The notes under the pieces: model-generated | Told to the model about the DNA's origin: nothing | Database searches by the model: none | The model's input: the letters and a program-made list of their open reading frames with translations, nothing else | Part shown: positions 35,998 to 47,900 of the stretch, one piece after another | Layout of the letters: each line of letters opens with the position of its first letter | How positions within the stretch are numbered: position 1 is the stretch's first letter | Translations under genes and position numbers: made by a program | Assembly: GCA_047967505.1 (NCBI GenBank) | Contig: CM106539.1 | Source of the DNA: Dipteris shenzhenensis | Taxonomy: Eukaryota; Polypodiophyta; Polypodiopsida; Gleicheniales | DNA: 64,000 nt | Direction: 5' to 3' (one strand)

Positions 35998-38900
35998 AGG
36001 GAATAGCAACAATATTATCCAAGGTACAATCCATAGCTAAGGGGGCTTAACAAGGAGAGAAAGAAAGAAAGAAAGAAAGTTTATTAAAGTCTTCAGAAGA
36101 CCGATGGGTCTATGAGACTCTGAAAATCCTGATACAACAAGCTGTGGTAGTGGAGCTACTAAACGAGCGTCCATACCAATGCAAAATGCAAAATGCAGAA
36201 TGGTAGTACTAAGTCCTAAGTACAACATAGTCATGTCGATGGTCGACTATATATCAATCTCAGCATTGTCATCAATCATGGTTGTAAGACACGTTAAGAC
36301 ACGACACGTTAGACACGCTTCAGACACGAGTGTCTAAAGTGTCTTAAAGATAAGACACGCCATTGTGGTTATAATAATAAATATTTAATTAATATATGTA
36401 TAAGTATACAAATGTACAACTTGCTAGCATAGCTAGCTGCTAGATTCTAGAAGTACAATAAGCTACACTTAAATAATGCAAGAAGAAACAATGCACTTGT
36501 ACAATGTAGTTAAGAGTCAAGACTCGTCACTCAAGACTTAAAAGTTAAAGTTAAGACTCACGACTGAAGAGCTCGCAAGTTTTGAGTACTAAAAGGTTTA
36601 AACTGACAATTGAATCTTGTCACATGTGACATGAATGAAAACTACGTCTCGATACATATAATTGAAAGAAAGCTTTCGACTCTCAAGACTCAAACCTCTA
36701 AAGATTCATCCTAATCTGAATCTATGAGGTCATTGCCACTGCTAGATCCAAAGTCACCATCAATGATAGCATGGCTAAGTCAAACTCAATGTGTGTTGTT
36801 ACTCCTCACCCACCAAAAAAAAAAAAAACACTAGAGTGTCTAAAGGTGTCTTAAGATAAGACACGTGTCTTAAGTGTCTTATCATAAGACACGAGTGTCT
36901 TAACAACCATGCCATCAATATCATCATCATCATCGGCAACAGCAAGATATCGGGATGGATGAGGCAGTGGAGGCATGAAGTCGGCAATAGAGTGCTGTCG
37001 GCCACTCAAAGGTGCGGTCCTCGCACGTCTCCTGGTCGTAGCTCTACATCTAACAAGGGCTACTGTGACCCCCATCGGTCGGGCTCCGACTCTAAACAAG
37101 GAGGGGATGTCCCCAAGTGTGATCTGTGTGTCGACCCTCTGTCTGAGCTGTCGGGTCACAGGCTCTGGGTCACGGTCATGTCGAGGCCTTGTCTCGGCGG
37201 GGTCCATGTGATCTAGCTGGAAGTGATAGAGCTCTGAGAGGAATCAGCCGAGGAAGAAGTCTGCTCCTGTCTCCGTGCTCAGAGTATCCTCTCACGGTGT
37301 CTAAGTGCCTCATGAATGAAACCTGCCAAACACCATTGGTCTGGGTAGGAGAGGAAACTATCCCTGAAGAGGCAGTGGAAACGCCCTCGGATCTCAAAGT
37401 ACACACGACACCTGAAGATGAAATGCTCCTCTGTCTCAACCTCTTGCATGTCACACAGTGTGCATATGCGCCTCTCCCTAGGTAGTCGCTCTACTCTGCC
37501 GCTCTCGATGCGAATTCTGTGTGAAGAGACACAAAACTGCCCAAGAGAGGACCTCAGCAAGTGAGGTAGGTGAATCTGCATGTATCCTGGTGGGTCAATG
37601 AAACCCTCCGCTGTGATGTGTAAGAAGTGATCTCTGTAGAAGCTAAGCTTCATTGGGAGTTCACTCGGTACCAACCAGGTTCGAAATGTGTGTAGCTGTA
37701 GTAGATCCTCACGGATAACTTGGTTGACCTTGTGTGATAAGACCGGAGAAAACGGAGCATCCATGCTATACTGGAAGGGAGGTAGTCTATCCATGTGGAG
37801 CCCCAATTGCTCAAACCATCTCTCTATACGAGCATACCAGCACCTCTAGTCTCCTGCTACAAGTGCCATAGAAGAGGATAGAGCTATCCATGGTAGCCTG
37901 CTATGCCCCGAGGTATAATCCCCATATTCCCTAACTCGATACAGATACGTGATGACCTAAAATGCAGCATCTAGCTGTAAAGGGGGTGACCCAAACTCAG
38001 CCTGAATGATCTAGTGAGGAACAGATGACTTACCACGAATCATCCATGATAACATGAGAACCTGTGGCCGCTCCACACAGGCCCACTCTGTATCCGACAA
38101 GTCTGGTCCCCAACAAGGGCTGTCGTACATCCCCGCTGGGCGAACCAAGGAGTCAAAAAGCAACCCCTTGGTGCATGGATCTTGAAAGTGCGAGCGGAAG
38201 CACTGCCTCTCTAGTCTGGCCAATGAAGCATACTCTCTACTTAAGCGTGCCTGCATCACGGGCCTCATAGTGAAGCTGGGTCCGAAGAGATAACCCCAAG
38301 ATAATGATGAAACTATCTCAACAAATGACCCCTCAAATGTGAACTGCTCCTGACACATGATGGCTTGAGATGTATTGAAGATTATGACCTTGGTTTTACC
38401 CAGGTTGACCTTCAAATCATGACTCACAAAAGGACTGTGATGCGTCTAGGTGTCTCTGAAGCCCCTCTGCTGAGGAAGACAAGAGAGCCACGTCATCTGC
38501 ATTGAGCAAAATCTGGATCAGCGTGCCCACAAGAGAGCAACCTACACCCCCCTGTGTCTGCATCACTGTCTCAAGCTCGTCAATGTAGAGGCCAAACAAG
38601 GTAGGCGACAAAGGACACCCTTGTTTGACCCCGATGGTGCTCATGATCTCGTCTATCCACCCGGATCCTGCCCGAACTCTTCCTGAAACTCTCTCGTAAA
38701 GTGCCATGACAGCCCAAATGATCTCCTGGTCATAACCCAAGTCCTGTCGGCGCCGTATGAGGCAGGCTCTCGGAACCGTGTCAATTGCCTTGCGGAAATC
38801 CACAAAGTAACAATAAACCCTCTGCTTCCGTGACCTCGCCTCCTCGATGATACATCTGAGCGTGAGAATGTGGTCAATGGTTCCATGATCACGCCGGAAT

Positions 38901-41900
38901 CCGGCCTGTCCTGCTCCTCTAAGTCCTCGTCACATCCCATGATGTAATCAAAAACACTAGAGCCCCCCCCATGTGGAAAGCATGTGAAACCACCTGAAGC
39001 GGGCCATCTGTCAAGACCATTATAGATCATGAGATCATGTATCTTGCTGAGGTCTAATAGGGCCTGCCCATAAGATGAGAATGGACGTCACCTGTCAACT
39101 AAAACCCGTAGCATACCTGCCTCTTCAAGGTCAATATCTGGCAGCAGAGTGGAATCATCTCTCAAGTCAAGAAGTGGTACTTGACGGGCCCTTGTCCTCA
39201 TGTTGAAGTCCCCCACTAGGAGGACTTCTCCATGGCTAGAGAAGTCAACAATGGACTGATAAAGGGTAGCAAATGGGGATGTCTCATCATCACCTCAGAT
39301 ATCTCTGGCAAAGTGGGAGGTCTCAGGGGGGAAGTAGCAAACTGCGACAAATAGATCCCGACTGTCCATGTGTCGAATCCGGATCCAAAGAAATCTGGAA
39401 TGTGTATCTCTCTGCTCTACTGAAATGGTCCCCCAAAGTGTGGATCTGAAAAGGACTGCAACTCCACCTAAACCTCGAACTCCTCCTGTACCCTTCGTCT
39501 CATCTCTGTAGGCATTCTCCCATGTATATCCGCTGACTATTGGAAGAGGGCGCTCTGGACTATGATGTGTCTCTGTATAAAAGACTATGTCGTGGCCTGT
39601 ATAGGATTCCGAGAAGTTTCCTGGTTCTGACCATAAGGTACCATTACAGTTCCAAATGGTGCAGGACAGGGTCTCGGATATCTAAGTCTCATAGACCCCG
39701 CTTCCCTATGTAGGGGAGGGGGCAGGTGCCCTACGAGGGCCTGTAAGAAGTCGTCCCTCTCATACCACTGCCCACTTCCCCTCCTTCCGGGCCTGATCCC
39801 GTTGCTGCAGCAAAGAGCGCCTCTCCTCAACCTGTAGAGGCGTGAGGTCCTCGTCCATAGAGATCACTGGCTGATCTCGAAGGACTGACCTGCGTCGTAG
39901 AGCTGAAAGCCGTGCCTGAGTGTCATGGAACCGTATAATCAGGGGTTGCCCTCGGTTGGGATCTCTCTCCACCTACCATACCCTCTCTATCCTGTGCTCA
40001 GCCACACCCAAAGTAGCGGCCACGAACGCAGTCGCATCTACCATCTGTGTAGCCTCAGTGCATGGGATCCCACGTACTCTGATGTTGAGAGCCTTACTGG
40101 CTCTCTACTGCTACTCCATGAGGGTAGCCGAAACGGTTACCCTTGCGGGTTCTCGTTTGGCCACATCAACCCATCTGGAAGTCTCCTCAATAGCAGATTG
40201 CATGCTCGCAATCTGTGCCTCGACCACCCGGGTACACCCTGGGACAATGTGTATGTGACCTCCTGTCGGAGCTGCATGATATCATGTCTAAGTCCCTGAA
40301 TAAGACCCGCTTGCTCGCGAATGGCCCTAGCCTGCTCTTGTATGATGCAGCTCTGCTCCTGGTTGAAGCGGACTTGCTCCCATGCGAAGCGAGTCAGCTC
40401 CATCTCACGCTCACGGAAACTATGTATCTCCATGAGCAAGGTCTCACGGGCCTCTGGTGTATCAGCCCACCCATGTTCATGCTGAAACTGTGGTGACTGT
40501 GGCATGAAAGTGTGGCACTAAGTCCGGAAACTGAACGGTGACTGGGTGAACTGGGTGAGGAACGGAGATGACAGTGGAATGGATGAGGCAGTCCCAACGG
40601 GGTGTGGGAGCGTGGGCTGACTGAGAGGGAGAGGGGGGAGTGAAGCGTAATGCGGAACAGTGTATGACACCTCCAAAGTAGGGGTCATAAGCGGTGCGAG
40701 AGCTGTAACAGGAGAGGAGGGGAAGGGAACAACAACCAGCACCATGGGCATGAGTATGTCACTGATAGTAGATGTAGATGGAGCTGAGAGTGGAACTAGA
40801 GCTGAGCTTGAAGCAGGGGCTGAATTCGAAGTAGAGATAGAGATAGAGGAAGCTGAGGCTAGAGCTGAAACCAAAACTCAAACTGTAGCGAGAGCTAAGG
40901 TTGAGGTAGAGATAAACACTGAAGAAGCTAAGGCGGGTCCTGCCTTTGCCTTGTTGTCTACACTTCGGTTGTAACGTGTGTTCACATCCTCCAATCGTTT
41001 GCTTTTTTTTGTTGTTGTTGTCATCTTTCTCGGCTTTGTACCCCATTTCTCCTAGACCTTTAAGAGAATGCTCCACGAGAGAACCCCACAAGTGAGACAT
41101 GGAGTGGAGAATGGGAGAGGGCCTTTATAGGCCCCCCAGCCTTTCAAGTCAACTAGCATTGGCTGGCCACTGATCAACCTACCAGGTCAGCTGACCCACC
41201 CAGCCATGTCAGCTAACCTAACCCTTCTTGGGTTGGGTTGACCTGACCATGTGGGTTGATTGACCTAACCTGGTTGGGGCCTAGTTTGGGCACCCAACCC
41301 AGCCCTACCTAGCCTACTAATCTAGCCTAACCTAGCCTATCCAAGATAACCTAATCCTAACCTCTCCTCGCAGGCACACCCACATAGAAATCCTCTCTCA
41401 CTATGAGATGCCACACTTTGATACTCTCTGTGCAGCTCATGTTGAGATGAAGATGCAACCATGGACCCTCCACAGTGCACCTACTAGATTCACCTCGGAG
41501 CACCAAATGGCTTGGATCCTTGACACCATAACACCACCTTGAACAACAAAAGAGATGTCCTCAGTTGTGATTTCCAATGCGAGTCTTCCTGAGTTCCTCA
41601 ATGGACACCACAACCTGTATCCTCTGGTGAACACATCACGAATAATTAGCCTACCAGACGTTCAAATGATCCGGCCGGTATCAGTCCGCATGCCCGACCA
41701 TGCCCCCTCTCTGGTTGTGACCACTGGGGGACCCGGAACTAGTGCTAGAAGGCTAGGGCGATCCAGAGATCCTGCGCAACAACTACCTTGGAACCACTAG
41801 ACTGAGTCGAAGATGTATCTAACTCTGAATCTTGGTCCTTAGATTTCTTCTTGGACCAACAATCCTTGGCCAGATGCCCTCTCTCTCCGCAAATATAGCA

Positions 41901-44900
41901 CTTGCCCCATTTTTTCTTATGCACTATCGAAAGTGCATCACCTTCACCTAGAGTGACTCTGAGCTTTCCCCAATAGATGACAACTACGAGTAGAAGGGAG
42001 CTTATATCATCTAAGTCCAGCTGACTTGTGGCAACCTAGCACCTCAACGCTCAGGCAACCATGTCAAAATCTGGAGGAAGCTTGGTGAGAATGAGTGCCG
42101 CCAACTGACTTGTGGTGAGGGTAGCACCAACGGCCTGCAACTGATCATGGAGAACCTTTACCTGCATCAAGAAGATGGTGCTCCCTTTTGGGAGCTCGAG
42201 ATTGTACAACTGTCCCTGCAAAGTGACAGCACGCATTGCCGACATAATAAACATGTTTTTAGTAGTTACTATTGATTGTAATGTTTCAAAGCAGCTTTAC
42301 AGTATGTTTGATTTCATGCAAAATATTATATGGAAACCAATGAACCTACATCTTTAAAGAAGTATCTCAAGCAATTCAATATCATGATGTAATGGATAAA
42401 GAGTAATGGATGAAGATTACAATGCTCTCATCATGAGTACTATAATTCTCTCAAAATAACCAAAGTTTCCTTTCTCATATCTTCAAGTTGAGAAGAATCA
42501 CATGGGATGCAAGTGGGTTTATAGAGAAAAATGGGACCATTGACAAATACAAGTCCTACCTTTTGCATTTTCCAAATGCAAAGCACTTTGTGAAGAGTCT
42601 TAATGTTGGCTTCAAATCGAGTGTGTCGATTCTTCTACCAGACTTCAAATCGACACTGGAAAAGACATAATTTCTCTGGTGCAAATGAAAATAACACATC
42701 ACAAACCATACCTCAGATGCACTATCCAAACTCTAGAGTACCGGAGAAACCTCCTCTATGATTGTCCTGACCAAGGCCAAATATCCCTTTTAGTCCCGAT
42801 CCTCCCAATCCTTAAGCTCCTCCTGTAAATCATCCTCCTGGGCAGCATCCAATTTGATAGAGCTCATGGGGCATTCAAGCTTCTGTTCATAGCCTTGAAC
42901 AAGCTCCCACAAGCCCCAATAGATAAACCATATCTTCATGTTGAGCTTCCAATGGGCATAGTTTGAGCCGTCGAGCTTATCCTCCTTACTCGTAGACGGG
43001 GGTCCCATGAAGCTATTCCATAACCTCGTACTCCTACTGCTGACCTGACAAAAACAGTCCACAAAGCCGAGAGAAAGAGATGCAAGATGGGATGGAGATG
43101 TGAAAGAAACTGCCCTGCCGACGTCTCCAACATGGAACTCCGTTGCTGTCCACGATTCCAACAGGCTGCTACAAACAGCTGCCTATGTTCTCTGTCTTTG
43201 GACTAGTGGCCGACCCTGAGGGCTGTCCACTCCAGGGACAGACTGCACTGAACTGCTGCTGCTCGTTGTTGTGGGCAGTCATCTCCGAATTGCTGCCTCA
43301 ATATGCCATGAGCAGTTGCTTAGACGCGCCTTAATCCGCTGCCTGGAACCATACCAGACTGCTCCTATGAGGAGGACTGCGGCAGATCGACCTCAAACAG
43401 GCTGCTCCAATCGCTCCTTAGCTCGGATGAAGGACCTCAGCCTTCCTCACGCAAGCTTCTAGGAACTGCCACCTGAGTGCGCCTTTGAGCAGGTTGCTCC
43501 TGCTGCCTCTGCTACAGCAAATCGTCTCGATCATACCAGGCCGCCTCAAGGGCTGGTGGCCGACCCCTATATGCTGCCCACTGCGTGGGCAGACTGCACC
43601 TAAACAGTCGCCTCACATTTGCAGAAGCAAAACTCACAGCAGCACTGAATCAGCAGCTCCTCGAGGTTTCCTCTACGTTGCAATGCCCTCACAAGTGTGT
43701 CAGCTCAGCCCTCTCTAGATCCCTCATCACCGATGGCAAATGATACCATGTGAGAATGGCGCACGTGCAGATGCGTGAGAAGAGAGAGAAAAAGTAGACA
43801 CAGAAGTAGGCAATAGCAATTGTATTGTCCAGGGTACAATCCACAGCCAAGGGGGCTGGACAAGGTGAGAGAATGCTCCAAGAGAGAACCCCATAAGTGA
43901 GACATGTAGTGGAGAATGGGGGAGGGCCTTTATAGGGCCCCCAGCCTATCAGGTCGGCCAGCATTGGCTGGCCATTGACCGACCAGCCAGGTCGGCTGAC
44001 CTGACCCTGGTTGGGTTGGGTTAGGGTCGGCTTGACCCGACCATGTGGGTCGGTTGACCCACCCTCATTGGGGCCCAGTCTGGGCACCCAGACCCAGCCC
44101 TACCTAGCCTACTGATTGTAAGAAATCCTAGATTTACTATATTTAGAAATGTGCTAAGGAACAAAAAGAAGACTGAAAACAGCAGAGAACAAGGAATATT
44201 TGTATTGCTTGAGTGTCTGTAGTCTCATCCATATAGTTGGGCCTCTCTTATATAGAGAGTGAAGAGTCACACATGAAAAGGTGTGTACTCCAAAGTGTAT
44301 GTGCTTGAAGAGGTGTGTACCCCGTGTGAAGGGTGTGACCCTTGATGAGAGGGTACATTACAATAGGAATGTCTCTTCCATAGAATGCCTCTTGTGAAGG
44401 GTTGTGTCTCATAGGAAGTGTCCCATCGAAAGGGCATACCCTTTCACAAGTGTCCATTCATCAAACCATCCATAAGTCTAAGATATAGAGAAAGGAAGAC
44501 ATCACGTATCGTAACATCCCCTCCCACTCAAAATAAGACCTTGGTGAAAATATCACGGTAAATTCTGAAAATATTGCTGTAAAATGTCGGGGTACTGCTG
44601 TAAGTCTTCATCAGATTGCCAAGTAGCATCGGAGTCGTCCAGATCTCACCAAAGAACAAGGAATTCCGTGATAAGTCGATGTCGAGTCTCTCGCTATCGA
44701 TGGTCCAAAATACGCTCAGGAATAAGGAGAACATAATCATCTTCAATTTCTGGGACATAATCACCTGCAGGAGAAACTGCTTCATCGCCTGGAATGTACG
44801 TCTTTAGCCAAGATATATGAAATGTCGGATGGATTTTACCCCATGATGGTAGTAATTCCAATTTGTAACTTAAAGGTGAATTTTTCTTGATGATCCAGAA

Positions 44901-47900
44901 AGGTCCATAGTATCTTGGTCGCAACTTAGGAAACACAGACTTAACCATCTTATAGCGATGCGGGGCTACAAATAATAGCACCATGTCACCAGTGTCAAAT
45001 TCCAGGTGACGTCTATGTTTGTTGGCAGACCGTTGTTACTGCTCTTGCGCTTTTCGCATATGATCCCTGACTTGGAGTAGAATGTCTTGCATTTCTTAAA
45101 CCAGTTAATCAGCTAGGGCCACTCGATGTTGAAGTACAAAATTCGTTGGTACAATCGGAGTGTGTCCATAAAGTGTGTCCATAAGCTGCTTGAAATGGAG
45201 TCATGCTAATGGCACTTTGGAAAGAGTTGTTATAAGCAAACTCAAGGAGTGGTAGATACTCTTCCCAAGCTGCTAGGCGTGACTGAATATAATGTCGAAG
45301 CATTTCTTCCAGAACTTGGTTGACTCTTTCAGTCTGGCCATCTGAATCTAGGTGGTAGGCTGAACTAAACAGTAGAGTTGTACCCAAAGATTTGAACAGT
45401 GAAATCCAAAAGTGACTGGTAAACTTAGGATCTCTGTCGGATATGATATTCTTGGGCAATCCATGGTGTTGGAAGATGTGTTGTACGAAGAGTTTGGCGA
45501 TGTCCGGAGCCTGTGCACTGCTTTTGCAAGCAACAAAGTGTGCCATTTTGGACAGTCGATCAACAATTACCATAATCTGAGTGTTACCTCGAGAGGATCG
45601 TGGTAGTGTTGTAATGAAATCCATGAAAATACTTTCCCATCTTTCACTTGGAACTAGAAGAGGCTGAAGAAGTCCTACTAGAAGTCGTCGGCTTGCTTTC
45701 ATTTGTTGACAAGATAAGCAAGATGTAACCATTTTGATGACGTCGCTTTTCATCTGAGGCCAGTAGTATGTTGCACTGAGTAACCTATAAGTCTTGTTGA
45801 TGCCTGGATGGGCAGCATAAGGAACTACATGATGCTCTTTTAACAAAAGATGTCGAACATCCTTGTCATGTGGTACACAGACGTGATCTTGATAATACAG
45901 AAGGTCGTCCGTATAAGAATAGGATGAGAAAATCTTCTATTTAGAAGTCAAAGGTTGATCTTTTTAAAGAACTTGTACAACTGTGCCGAAGTCTTTATCA
46001 TTGAAATACTTCCCCTTGAATGAATTCGGAACATCCACAGATAATGTAGAGATTACCATAGCTGATGCTAGAGTTAACCTGCTGACAGCATCTACAACTA
46101 CATTGTGTAGTCCGGAAATGTACTCAATGGTCATGTGAAAGTTGGCCAGAAACTCAACCCAGCGTGCTTGTCGAGCGTTCATGACTGGCCGAGTAAAGAT
46201 ATACTTTAGAGAGTGATGGTCTGTCTTGACCACCGAGTCGGCTCCCATGAGATAATGTTTCCAAGAGCGATAAGCATGTACAACGGCAAGAAACTCCTTA
46301 TCATAAACCGGGTATCGGGTTTGGATATCGGAATGTTTATGGTTGTCAAAAGCAATAACTCTCCCTTCTTGCATCAAGACTGCTCCTGTAGCGATGTCGG
46401 AAGCGTCGGTCATGACCTCAAATGGAAGGTTTGGGTCAGCAATAGCCATAACTGGTGTGGTAGTGAATGCTTGCTTGAGTTGTTGGAAACTATACTCTGT
46501 TTCGGAAAGCCATTGAAAAATTGCTGTGCTTTTCAATAATTCGGACATAGGAGCTGCGATTTCAAAAAACTGATAGACCTTTGTATGGTAGAAGTTTGCC
46601 AATCCAAGAAAAGAGCGGACATCATGAACATTCTTAGGAGTAGGCCAGTTTCGAATTACCTCGACCTTCTTGGGATCCACATAGATGCCTTGAGCTGAAA
46701 TAACATGTCCCAAATATTCGAGTTGGGTCTTGAAGAACTCACTCTTCTCAATGTTGATGTAGGGAGAATTTGCGCGGAGAACCTCAAAAACTTGGTGAAG
46801 ATGTTGTTTGTGCTCATGTAGGGATCTGCTGAAAACGAGGATGTCATCGAGGTAAACAATGACAAACTTATCGAGGAAAGGCTTGAAGATGTCGTTCATT
46901 AGTGTCATGAATGTGGCCGAGGCATCGTTTAACCCAAAAGGCATGACCAAACATTCATAGTGTCCATACTTTGTTCGAAAAGCTGTCTTGTACTCATCGC
47001 CTTCTCGTATGCGAATTTGATGAAAACCTGAACGAAGATCAATCTTTGAGAATTGTGTTGCATGTAGAAGTTGATCGAAGAGGTCATCGATGCGAGGCAA
47101 TTGATACTTGTTTTTGATAGTGAGCTTATTGAGGGCTTAGTAGTCAATGCAGAGGCGCATTGACTTATTCTTTTTTTCCACAAGTAGTACAGGAGATCCG
47201 AAAGGGCTGCGACTCGGCCGAATGTGACCTTTGTCGAGTAGTTCGGTCACCTATCTTTGGATTTCTTCATTTTGAGTGTAAGAAACCCGATAAGGAGGTT
47301 TCGACGGTGGATTACTGCCGGGAATAAGTTCGAATGGGTGATCCACTGGTCGTCGAGGTGGTAATTGCTTTGGCAATTCCTGTGGAAAAATATCCAGGTA
47401 GGGCTGGAAAAAAGGTTGGTTGAGGTATTCAGGAGGATCCTTTGTTGGTGACTCCTCTACTGCCGTAACCAACAGAAGTGAAGTCTTTACTTGATGTTTA
47501 CGAACCCACTTCTTTACTTGTAGGGGCAGAGTCAACTAGGGTTGAAAGAGAGTCCCTAGAACCAGTTAGCTCAATAAGTTTTCCTTCGTGGACAAACTGG
47601 ATAGTATGGCTGCGAAAACTGATTGATGGATCATAGTCATAGAGCCACTGTTGTCCAAGTATGACATCGTACCGAGAAAGAGGCATGATGTTGAAGTTCA
47701 ACTTGTCCATATAATGTTGGATGCGAAAAGACAAGTTTTTGATCTTGGTGTTGCACAAGAAGGTAGTTCCACTTGCGAGTTCAATCTGATAGTCCATGGG
47801 ACTAGGACTGGTGGTCAACCGAAGTTTGTCGACGATGAGGATAGTGACCGTTGTTCCACGAATCGATCCTTGGACACAAAGTACTTGAGTGGCCAGGGAA

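Larger units (their letters stand above)
36061..41068 (-). mobile_element. Near full-length LINE inserted in the left copia LTR
   Basis: A minus-strand non-LTR retrotransposon. The 5' end is near 41068, ORF1 follows, then ORF2 (endonuclease, RT, C-terminal zinc region), a short 3' UTR and a (TTTC)n tail (plus-strand GAAA units at 36061-36079). Its ends coincide with the break in the copia LTR; the flanks AGGAGAGA and AAGAGAATG leave a short AGAGA-like duplication. Few stops interrupt the ORFs. A second, truncated copy of the same 3' end lies at 33880-34026. An hAT-like element (36277-36911) sits inside it. Confidence 0.85.
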
